NCBI GenBank assembly: GCA_022432975.1
Contig: CM039503.1
Location: 51,749,259-51,813,258, forward strand
DNA from: Begonia masoniana
Lineage: Eukaryota; Streptophyta; Magnoliopsida; Cucurbitales; Begoniaceae
Length of the DNA: 64,000 nucleotides
Direction of reading: 5' to 3'
In this document: one piece after another, positions 36,311 through 45,475 of the stretch
How the letters are laid out: each line of letters opens with the position of its first letter
Numbering within the stretch: the stretch's first letter is position 1
Position numbers and translations under genes: made by a program
The notes under the pieces: model-generated
Seen by the model: only the letters and a program-made list of their open reading frames with translations
What the model was told of the DNA's origin: nothing
Databases searched by the model: none

Positions 36311-36544
36311 CGACGTGTCAAACAGTGATTGATTCAATTAATCTAATAAATTAATTATTCATAATTTATTATATTAATTATAAATTAATTATACAAATCA
36401 TTATTTAACACGTCAATCAGTATTTTAAGAAAATATAATAAAAAATTAAATGTAGCATTATTTTTATTTTAAATACATAGCCAAGTATAATGATTAAGAT
36501 GACCTGCAACAGTAGCTATTTTGGCTTGCTACTATAAATATGAA

Positions 36545-36617
36545 TGGGCTGACCCAAACCCGGCCCAGTCCAAGTTAATAATCTAGGGTTCGGCCAATCA
36601 CCATCTCTATATATTAA
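36545..36617 (+). promoter_or_regulatory. Site II / telo-box / TATA promoter for a snoRNA cluster
   Basis: TGGGCT (36545-36550) and GGCCCA (36562-36567) are Site II-type elements. TAGGGTT (36584-36590) is a reverse telo-box. TATATATTAA (36608-36617) is a TATA box. This combination is characteristic of plant promoters for ribosome-biogenesis genes, including snoRNA clusters. It precedes three C/D snoRNA candidates. Confidence 0.6.
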
Positions 36618-36784
36618 TACCTCTGTTTTGCAGTGCAGGTTGGAGTTTTGGTTCGATTCAATGATTCAGTCTTCTTTCTGTGGCCGTCTAGGGTTTGTGT
36701 GCAGTTCCAATTAGTGCTGGTTATGGCTTCCACATAGCTCATTTACGCTGTTTTGACGTTGAGGTTTCAGTATGCGGGGGCAGG

Positions 36785-36860
36785 ATCAGAGGATGAGAAA
36801 GAATAACTGCAACAAAATGATCGAATTTTTTTCGTGATTACTTGTATTTAAGTCTCTGAT
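36785..36860 (+). ncRNA. Candidate box C/D snoRNA, U27-like
   Basis: Degenerate box C AGGATGA (36790-36796), box D CTGA (36856-36859), and a pairing ATCAG/CTGAT at the ends that overlaps box D. The internal TAACTGCAACAA is complementary to the conserved 18S rRNA segment TTGTTGCAGTTA, as recalled, the region targeted by U27/snR77. Box C is imperfect and the D' box would be ATGA, so this is the weakest of the three. Confidence 0.4.
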
Positions 36861-36924
36861 GGTTTTGCCTCATTTCAGCTGGTTTGCCCATAATTTTTTA
36901 GGTTGTGGATGATATGGAGTGAGT

Positions 36925-37003
36925 GAGATATGACGAGAAATATTTGGTCCGTGTTTCTGATTAAACCGTGACCGATAACCCCATTTTAGTACTCTCTGAT
37001 CTT
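36925..37003 (+). ncRNA. Box C/D snoRNA, U18-like
   Basis: Box C ATGACGA (36930-36936), D' CTGA (36957-36960), C' GTGACCG (36968-36974), box D CTGA (36996-36999), and a short terminal stem GAGAT/ATCTT. The guide TTGGTCCGTGTTT directly before D' is complementary to AAACACGGACCAA, a conserved 25S rRNA segment that U18 targets in other eukaryotes. The rule of five nucleotides upstream of D' points to the A in AAACA. A second guide before D (CATTTTAGTACTCT) has no target I recognise. Confidence 0.7.
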
Positions 37004-37190
37004 CCTATGCTCTGGTATCTGGATTATCACTTTCAATTTTTTTTTTTTAATTTTAAATTTTTTTGGCTTCAGTTTACTTGCCCTTGATCGAATCTTTATC
37101 GTTCTTTGATTGAATCTTCATCAATGGATCTGACATTTGTGAGTTTATATTGAAATCGAGTCGAACACAGATCAAAACAAGAGCTAGTTG

Positions 37191-37282
37191 TTCAGCTGTG
37201 ATGAATTAAGAGTTCTTTCACATGTCAGACTTCAGAGACTTCCTGAGGAAGTCTGTGAGATTAAAGTTCTTCCTGAGCTGAA
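37191..37282 (+). ncRNA. Box C/D snoRNA, snoR58-like
   Basis: Canonical box C GTGATGA (37198-37204) and box D CTGA (37273-37276), closed by a perfect 7-bp terminal stem TTCAGCT/AGCTGAA. The guide CACATGTCAGACT, followed by a CAGA D' variant, is complementary to AGTCTGACATGTG of plant 25S rRNA (recalled), immediately downstream of the U18 target. It predicts methylation of the C in AGTC, matching yeast snR58. A possible second guide before D (AAAGTTCTT) pairs with the AAGAACTTT segment of 25S. Confidence 0.75.
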
Positions 37283-37609
37283 ATTTTTATAAAGTTCTTG
37301 ACTGATCAAATCCATTTTTTGTTCTGGTTAAAACAATGTGTCAATTTCATTGAATATGAGATTTTTTGATCCAGCCTTGACCAATTACAGCGACAATCTG
37401 AAGGAATTTTTTGACAGACGACTCATCATTTGGATGGCCAAACTCAATCTATCGTGACATGAACATGGTATTACTCCTCATCTCGCACCCCAGTCTCCAA
37501 GTCCCGCAATAGAAGGACCATCTAACTTCGAATAGGGAGTAATCTGCCTCATGTTTCTGTTCCTCGCCTGCACTCGCCAAATCTCCACTCCCACGCGTTG
37601 CCAACAATT
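37283..37609. other. Region between the snoRNA cluster and the first copia element
   Basis: CTGA and TGA-rich motifs occur (for example 37130 and 37398) but no further snoRNA closes with a stem and a guide I can verify. The string GAATAGGGAGTAATCTGCC occurs here (about 37530) and again just beyond the copia element (about 42428). Confidence 0.4.
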
Positions 37610-37614
37610 CCGGT

Positions 37615-38084
37615 TGTTGTAGATTTTAGATTCTTTTAGTTAATTCCTCTTTTCACTTACCGTGATCTAGACAACGAAAACAGAAAATAGCACGCACAAT
37701 CAACACAAGAATTTACCGTGGTTCATCGATAAATCCGGCTACATCCACGTTGAGCTCCACAGGAGGAACTCGTGTACTAAAATATGATGATTGTACAAAG
37801 AAGAAACGCAGAGGAACAATAACGACAAGAATCAAGATGATCGCCAACCGGATCCAAGGCTCGCCTCCTCCTTCGTCGTCGCCGTCATTTGTGGAACCGA
37901 GAGCAATCGGGAGCCAAGAAAACGCCTCCGTTTTTGCCCTCGCACCCTCTCTGTTTTCTATTTTTTTCTCTCGCTGAACATTGCTCTCTGGAACTCTATA
38001 TTTACTTCTCTTTTTTAACATTCTTTTATTACATTAAAAAGATAATAATAAACTAATGGGTTTGGGCTTGGGCTTCACACAACA
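37615..38084 (-). repeat. 3' LTR of the first copia element
   Basis: 470 bp. Compared with the partner LTR it lacks about 69 bp after the AACGACAAGAA segment. The adjoining internal purine-rich stretch on the minus strand (GATGGAGAT) serves as a weak polypurine tract. Confidence 0.92.
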
Positions 38085-38174
38085 ATCTCCATCTTGAAGA
38101 CCAATCCACCTGCAAACCATCAATACATAGTACACGAACTCCTACAACTGCTTCGCAGCTCAGACCGATGAAGG

Positions 38175-41100
38175 TTAGTTTACAAATAACAAATTCAAGC
38201 AATGCTTGAACTTGGTATTTGAAACAATCTTTGTGCCCATGTCTGCAGGATTGTCCTCCGTAGGTACCTTCAACAAATTCACAACATTAGTAGAAATCAA
38301 TTCTCTAATAAAATGATATCTAACATTAATATGTTTAGTTCTTTCATGATATACAAGATTCCTACTAAGATGTATTGCACTCTGATTATCACAATAAATA
38401 ACAGAAATAGAGTTTAGCAACTTAGCTTCCTTTAGTAGACCTTGCAACCACACAGTTTTCTTCATAGCATCTGCAAACGCTATGTACTCCACCTTCGTAG
38501 TGGACAACGCTACCATGGGTTGTAATTGTGACTTCCACACAATACAATTCCTTCCCAACGTGAAACGGTAAGCTGTAGTTGAGTTCCCCTCATCCCTGTT
38601 ACCTGCAAAATCAGCATCTACAAATCCCACAAGATCAAATGCAGCATTTCTATTACCATAGCACAGACCAACATCTATAGTACTATTTATGTATGCTACA
38701 ACCCACTTCAAAGCTACCCAATGATCATATCCAGGATTTGACATAAACCTACTCATTAAAGATATAGCAAATGACAAATCTGGCCTAGTACTGATCATAG
38801 CATACATGATTGACCCTATCACATTAGAGTAAGGAATATTCTCCATCTTAATGATGTAAGACTTAGACTTAGGACACTGACTCTTATTTAGGTTGAAATG
38901 ACCAACCAAAGGCATCTGAACATGTTTTTCATTAGCATTACCATACCTTTGAACCAGTTTTTCCAAATAAGGTTTTTGATGAACTTTCAGAAACCTATTT
39001 TTCCTATCTCTTTCAATGACCATACCCAATATTCTCTTAGCACTCCCTAAGTCCTTCATATCAAATTCAAACCTTAAATCTTGTTTTAACCTATTAATCT
39101 TTGACATAGAGTTGCTAATTAATAACATGTCATCGACATATAGCAGAATATAGACCGGGTTGTCATCAATTGAGGATAAATAGAAACAAGCATCATATTG
39201 GCTTCTTGAGAAACCAATGCTCACAATGAAAGTATCAAATCTTTTATACCACTGCTTAGGAGATTGCTTTAAGCTATACAATGACTTTTTCAGCAAGCAA
39301 ACATGATCAGGATATCTCTTATTCACAAATCCTTCAGGCTGTCTCATCAGAATCCTCTCATCTAACTCACCATGCAGAAACACAGTTTTAACATCTAACT
39401 GCTCAAGTTCCAAATCCAAGTACGCCACTAAGGATAACATAACCCTAATTGTTTTGAACTTGACTACAGGCGAGAATATCTCATTATAATTTATTCCTTC
39501 TCTTTGGGTATAACCTTTGGCTACTAACCTAGCCTTAAACCTAGGTGGGTCGCTACGTAAAATTCCTTCTTTGAGCTTGTACAACCACCTGCACTCAATC
39601 AATTTATGATTAGCTGGTTTCTTAATCAGCTCCCAAGTCTTGTTGACATCTAAGGAATTCATCTCTTCCTTCATGGCACCCAGCCATTTGTCAGAATCAG
39701 TAGAACTAATAGCTTCTTGATAGCTATTTGGTTCACTTTGTCTGACTTCCAAAGAAGCAACAAGAGCTGCATATACAAGCTCAGCATAAGAGAACCTACG
39801 GTTAGAATAACCTCTCTCCTACTCCTATCACGGGTGAGCTGATAGTTAGACAGATCTTCATGGACCGATCTAGTTAACTGCTCAGCCTCAACTGGAGAAT
39901 CATTTTCAGATTGATCTCCAGTTTGATCCTCAACTTGATCATCAACGCCTATAATAGGCTCATCAGAGCCACCCATAGGCTGCACATCAAACTGCATATT
40001 CTGATGCACTTGAGTGGTCTCATTAGACTCTTCACTAGAATTAGTAGGAGTCTTACAAGGGAAAGAATTCTCATCAAATATGACATCTCTACTCACAATG
40101 ATCGTAATCCCTCTAGATTCCTTGTCCTTTTCAAACATCTCCTGTTTGCTAAATGAGTCAAGTCCCCCTTGACTCATATATTCTAATCTCATATGCCATT
40201 TCTCAGTAGCAACAAGACTAGGATTAACTGACACCGTATTCAAAGAACTAGACTTACATGAGCCATCAAGAATATATAACCCGCCAACTTTCCTACCAGT
40301 CAGAACAATTTTCTCACTCTTGACGACTTGCATACTCCCATTGCTAGTCCTACTCTCACATCCCAAATCATCTAAGGCACCTAGGGAAATCAAATTTCTC
40401 TTAAGTCCAAGTATATACCTCACCTTAGTCAACTTGATTCTTTTTCCAGAATCCAAGTCCAGAATGACACTGCCCATACCGACAACATCACAAGTGTCGT
40501 CATTTCTCATGAACACCGTCTCATTCATAACTTCCTGGAAATCAACAAATCAGTCCTTATGAGGACTCATGTGAAAGCTACACCCGGAGTCAAGCACCCA
40601 AGTATCAGGGCACTTTAAATCAGTGACATTAAACACCTCAAAGGGGTCATCCTGATTATCCTTACAGGCAAGGTTTGATTCATTATTCTCCGATTTATTT
40701 TTCCTAATCCAATCGAAGCAATTCTTCTTCAAGTGACCAACCTTGCCACAGTGGAAACACTTCCTAAACTCATTCTCACCCTTGTCAACATTTTCAATTT
40801 TAGACTCATTCCGTTTATTCTTCTTTTTGAACCTATTTGTGGCATTATTATTACTTTGTTCGGGTCTATTCTTCACAAAGAGATTCGAACCAGATCTCTT
40901 TTGTTCCAATAGTTCTAATTCTCTGGTTTTTAAACCAGAAGAAATAAGATCTACACCGGGGACGACGCCGGCATACTGGTAAGCGTCTTTAACTACTTGG
41001 TAAGACTCAGGGATAGAATTTAATAGAATCATAGATTTGGTAGTTTCATCTAAGGCCTGATCAGTACCTTTTAATCTAAGAGTTAATTTTAGAAATTCAT

Positions 41101-41479
41101 CTAAATTTTCATCTATAGACTTACCAGTGTCCATTTTCCAAGAGAACAAAGAGCCTTTAAAGAATGCGAGATTAGAGGCAGTTTGAACCGAATAAATCGA
41201 TTCAAGCTTACCCCAAATCTCTAGTGGAGTATCGGCTCCATCAACCTTTCTCAAGACATTGTCCGAGAGGTTTAAAATCAAGAGGTTGTACGCCTCTTCG
41301 TCTATTTCCTCTTTTCTCTTTTTCTGCTCATCAGACCATTTACCTTGGTCTTTCTCTAGAGCAATGGCGACTTTGTTGTGTGAAAGAAGTGCACGGATCT
41401 TCTTTTTCCACACACCAAAATCGATCTTTCCATCGTACACAGAGATTTCAAGTCTTGTTGAAGACATTCTCTCTCCCAA
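38175..41479 (-). pseudogene. Copia gag-pol of the first element, broken
   Basis: Gag starts at 41479. It has a UBN2-like domain, then a CCHC zinc knuckle (CFHCGKVGHLKKNC) and the protease motif DSGCSFHM. An in-frame stop interrupts at 40550-40552. The frame resumes (to 39671) with a GAG-pre-integrase piece, then passes straight to a post-integrase RDVIFDE segment. The integrase DDE core is therefore absent. A frameshift lies near 39800. RT-RNase H is open from 39752 to 38175, with YVDD at residues 205-208 of that frame. The element cannot encode its own integrase. Confidence 0.9.
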
Positions 41480-41866
41480 AAATAACCCAAAAATAACAAA
41501 AAATAGAAAAAACGAACAGCTCTATATTCAGCTTAACTATTTTATCACAAAAAAACTAAATGCAGGGAACCTATCAAAAAACCTAAACAGGATCCAACAG
41601 AGGACAGCCAATTAAGCTAAATCAGCCAAACAATATCAGTGTTTATCAATTCAGCCAAACAATATCACTGTTTATCAATTCAGCCAACAATTTATTAATC
41701 TGTTGACTGAAGCACAAAAGAAAAAACAATATCACTATTAGTTAACCGGAGCAGACGACAACACCTTATCCAAACCAGATGCAAGACTGTATGGTATTCT
41801 ATCCTAAGAAAAGAACGAAAAACAACTAAAACGCAGAAGCAAAAATTTGTTTCAAGAATCGATCAT

Positions 41867-41878
41867 GCTCTGATACCA
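41867..41878 (-). other. Primer-binding site (tRNA-iMet)
   Basis: On the minus strand reads TGGTATCAGAGC, two bases from the LTR end, the usual plant copia primer-binding sequence. Confidence 0.9.
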
Positions 41879-41879
41879 C

Positions 41880-42418
41880 TGTTGTAGATTTTAGATTCTT
41901 TTAGTTAATTCCTCTTTTCACTTACCGTGATCCAGACAACGAAAATAGAAAATAGCACGCACAATCAGCACAAGAATTTACCGTGGTTCACCGATAAATC
42001 CAGCTACATCCACGTTGAGCTCCACAGGAGGAACTCGTGCACTATAATATGACGATTGTACAAAGAAGAAACACAGAGGAACAATAACGACAAGAAATAC
42101 GAAACCTAACCGATTTGCTCGAACTAAACCTGTTCGAGCCCTAGAGATCTGCCTGCCTCTAGCAATCAAGACGATCGCCAACCGGATCCAAGGCTCGCCT
42201 CCTCCTTCGTCGTCGCCATCGTCTGTGGAACCGAGAGCAATCGGGAGCCAAGAAATCGCCTCCGTTTTTGCCCTCGCACCCTCTCTGTTTTCTATTTTTT
42301 TCTCTCGCTGAACATTGCTCTCTGGAACTCTATTTTTACTTCTCTTTTTTAACATTCTTTTATTACATTAAAAAGATAATAATAAACTAATGGGCTTGGG
42401 CTTGGGCTTCACACAACA
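41880..42418 (-). repeat. 5' LTR of the first copia element
   Basis: 539 bp, carrying the extra segment with CGATTTGCTCGAACTAAACC that its partner lacks. It is preceded internally by the primer-binding site. Confidence 0.92.
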
Positions 42419-42423
42419 CCGGT

Positions 42424-42769
42424 GAAGAATAGGGAGTAATCTGCCGTGGTCATTGCACAGGGTTGTGGAGCTGTTTAAGAATACGTGGTCAAGGCGATGA
42501 CTTGGTTGGGACAGCCAGATGTCGGCCTAGGAGCTAGCTTAGAAGGTGTAGGTGTAGTCATAATGTGATTCAATTTGAAATCGAACTCAAATTAAGTCCA
42601 AAGCCGAAAATTGAAAACCGAAGCGAGCTTGAACCAAATTGAATAAAATTGAAGATTGAGGTTTAGTTTTTGTTTAGTTTTGGACTTGGCTCTGTCCAAA
42701 CGAAGAGTGAGCTAAAAGACATGGCAAATTTTTGATTTTTAGTGATAAGATGCAATCCTCAAACAAGTA
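42424..42769. other. Spacer right of the first copia element
   Basis: Contains a stretch rich in CCGAA/GAACC words (about 42580-42690) like those near 6.75-6.9 kb and 27.8 kb, probably ends of decayed mobile elements. No gene. Confidence 0.4.
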
Positions 42770-43222
42770 GGCTTTCTCACTATCAATCTACTTAGATCAC
42801 ATTTATCTAAAGACCTTTTAATGACATGTAATTGAGATTTATGAATGTATTTCAATCAAATATGATGGATTTGACATCAATCGAACTTTGTTATCGTAAC
42901 TAAAGTAATGAAGCAAAGAATTTTGACCATAATAAAATTTGTGATTATAATCAAAACTATCACTTTGATCTTTCACGTTTTAACTTGAAGTGATGAGAAC
43001 AACGGGTATTGAAAACCTAATACCCTTCAACGACCTGTAATTAAGTCTTAGGAATGCATTTGATTTAAGTATGTGAGAATTGAACTTTGCTAACATATCA
43101 AAGTTATTAAGCAAAAGAGATTGACCATAACCGAACTTCTGATTAGAACCAAAGTTATATATTTGATCTGGCAGGTTTTAACTTTAAGAGATGAGAACAA
43201 TAGATACTTGAGAACCCAAGAC
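42770..43222 (-). repeat. ~205-bp satellite array, reverse orientation
   Basis: Two units in the opposite orientation to the copies at the window start. Landmarks GACATGTAATTGAG (about 42823) and GACCTGTAATTAAG (about 43031) are ~208 bp apart. The next landmark is displaced to about 44327 by the hAT insertion. Confidence 0.8.
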
Positions 43223-43230
43223 CTTTAAAC

Positions 43231-44317
43231 TAAAGATGACAAACGAGTCGGCCGAATCGAGTCGAGCTAGAAGTAATCTGGTTCACCGAGCCTAACAAGC
43301 TGAGCCTAATGAGCTAACCTGGAAAAATTTCAACCCGACTCGGCTAGCGAATCACGAGTTGAACGAGTAAAGCCGAGCTGGATCAATGAGCCGAGCGTAT
43401 ATAAATATTTTCAACTAATATTAATATAATATAAGTTTTTAAAAAAAATTCATTTAAAATTATAATAAGAATTAATAATTATATGTCAACGATATTTACT
43501 CATTTAATTTAAAAATTAATTATGTTAAGATATATAAAATTGAATGTATTAATAAAAAATTATTTGAAACTATCCAATAAAAAACATCATTAAAAATATT
43601 TTGACATATAAAAAGAAATTAGAATTAGAAAAAAATTACAAATTTGAAAAAAATTACTTCAAATTACAAAAGAAATTCAATAAAAAGAATCTCTAGTCTA
43701 CAACATCTAAATAACAAGCCGAGCAGGCTGGCGATCAGCCCGTTAAACATCTCTAGAATAGAGTCTATCTACCATTCTTAAATAGAAGAGAATGTCCTCT
43801 ATTTTCTTTTAATGAATTAAATAATTCAAAATTAAAAAAAAAAATTAATGTTGATTTTGTCTTTCCGTTGTTATTTCATTGCAAGGGGAGCTGGATTTAT
43901 CATCATTTCTCATGGAAAACCCAAATTTGCAAACTTGTTTCTCTTTCCTTCATCCTTCTCATTGCTTCCGTCTTCGTCCTCTCTTTCTCTTCGTGGTGTG
44001 CGATTTCTTCTCGTTGCTTCGTGCCCCCTTGCTTCATTGTGTCCTCCTTTTTTGTTTATTCTTCTTCTTCGTTTCAATCTGCGATGATTTTCCTTTTCGT
44101 GTCGGTCAAATGACCGTTGCTGGTTGGGCGGACTAGCTTGCGAGCCTGGCCCATCGAGTCAACCAGCAGGCTCGTTTGGGGACCGCCTGGCTCGATCCCT
44201 GGCGGGTCACAAGCCCAGCCCCTAGGATCGACTCCGCCCGCCTCATGAGACCGGGCCAAGCTCGACTTGGCTCGCTACAATAGCGGATCGAGCTTGCCAG
44301 CCCGTTAAACATCTCTA
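43231..44317. mobile_element. Non-autonomous hAT (Ac-like) element, 1,087 bp
   Basis: Flanked by the perfect 8-bp duplication CTTTAAAC (43223-43230 and 44318-44325), the hAT hallmark. The ends are inverted: left TAAAGATGACAAACGAG, and right (reverse complement) TAGAGATGTTTAACGGG. Both resemble the Ac-type terminus. The subterminal regions are rich in GAGTCGAGC / GGCTCG words, GC-rich at the right (about 44100-44310). No transposase frame is present. It sits inside a satellite unit. Confidence 0.88.
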
Positions 44318-44325
44318 CTTTAAAC

Positions 44326-44394
44326 GACACGTAATTACCATTTAGGAAACCCTATGAATCAAGTACGAGTTAACCAAAATTATCAAGCAAAGAA
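44326..44394 (-). repeat. Satellite fragment between two insertions
   Basis: Continues the reverse-orientation satellite unit interrupted by the hAT element and is itself cut by the second copia element. Confidence 0.75.
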
Positions 44395-44399
44395 GTTTG

Positions 44400-44715
44400 T
44401 GTTGAGTTATGGAGTCTAATTAGGTTTAGGGGTATTATGGTCAAATAATTACCCTGTTATTCTGTAACCCTAAATCGTCTATTATATAAAGACGTGTTTT
44501 GGTTATAGAGTTATAATCACAGAAAGAGACAGAGTGTCTGAGAGTGTGAGGAACAACTGTTGCAACTCCGGTTTTTTCATCTTAGTGAAATCTGTCAGCG
44601 GCCAGTGGACGTAGCTCTCGCGACGAGAGTGAACCACTATAAATCTGTGTGTTATTTCTTTTTCTATTATTCCGAATCGTTCGTTACAGGTGGATTAGGG
44701 TGTCTAATCCTAACA
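44400..44715 (+). repeat. 5' LTR of the second copia element
   Basis: Contains a TATATAAAG box near 44483 and ends at TAACA before the primer-binding site. Confidence 0.95.
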
Positions 44716-44717
44716 AC

Positions 44718-44729
44718 TGGTATCAGAGA
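44718..44729 (+). other. Primer-binding site (tRNA-iMet)
   Basis: TGGTATCAGAGA, two bases after the 5' LTR, matching the plant initiator-tRNA complement in 11 of 12 positions. Confidence 0.85.
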
Positions 44730-45475
44730 TTCAGGGGTTGAAGTGGTTTTCGGAAAATCAAGGTTTGATTTTTCGAAGAGTATCGATCATCGATTTCGGG
44801 ATTGCAATTTTTGGAAAAAGAAAATAGAAATAGAAAAGAAATACAATTTCTTTTCTCTTGCTGCCCGCGTGAAGAAAATTAAAAAAAAAAGAAATTGTTT
44901 TTGGTGTTCTGCTCGCCGAACAGAGAACAGCCCGAGCTGCGGCGACGAACAGAAACCGGACCAAGCCGCACCCACGCGAGCCGCGAAGCACCAGAGGAAA
45001 ACCGCCGACCTGCGCCGCCGCCCCCTACAGCGCCAGACCGTCGACGCCGCAGACCCGGGCGGACCAGCACCTGATCCGCGCGAACAGAGAAGTTCTTTGC
45101 TCTGTTCTCCCCTAGCCGCGAAGCACCTGAACCGCCGTCGACCTCCGAGCGCCGATCAGAACCGACCGCCATCACCGCCGCTCTGCCATCACCGCGCCGT
45201 CGCTGACCTAGCTTCAAATTCTGTGCACTGTTGGTCGGAGAAACAGTCTCCGTGCACTGTTGGTTGAAGAAACAGTTTTGGTGCACTGTTTCTCAAATTG
45301 TTTTGGGGGAATAATTTCTAGTTAATTGGTTGAAAATTCTGAATTAATTTTGGCTAATTCTGAAATTATTGGTTGATTAATTGATTTGGAAATATCTGAA
45401 TTTTGAGGCGAGTATATTGGTTCTGATTTTTGGGGCAGAATTATTCTGATTGTTTAAAAGGAGATTTTTATAACA

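Larger units (their letters stand above)
37615..42418 (-). mobile_element. Ty1/copia LTR retrotransposon, integrase core deleted
   Basis: Minus-strand element with a 5-bp target duplication CCGGT at 37610-37614 and 42419-42423. The 3' LTR (37615-38084, 470 bp) and 5' LTR (41880-42418, 539 bp) both run TGTTGT...ACAACA on the plus strand. They differ by one ~69-bp internal indel and about 16 substitutions. The primer-binding site for initiator tRNA-Met lies at 41867-41878. The internal region encodes Gag, protease, part of the integrase N-terminus, and RT-RNase H in copia order, but the integrase catalytic core is missing. Confidence 0.93.

Noticed and set aside
37084..37133. Additional C/D snoRNA (TTGATCGA ... 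CTGA)
   Set aside because: No terminal stem and no convincing rRNA complementarity.
43848..44136. Overlapping Phe/Ser/Leu-rich frames within the hAT element
   Set aside because: CT-rich composition opens several frames at once; no transposase motif.
44560..45267. 235-codon frame in the second copia leader
   Set aside because: Starts in the LTR, proline/arginine-rich from GC bias, and precedes the genuine Gag start at 45476.
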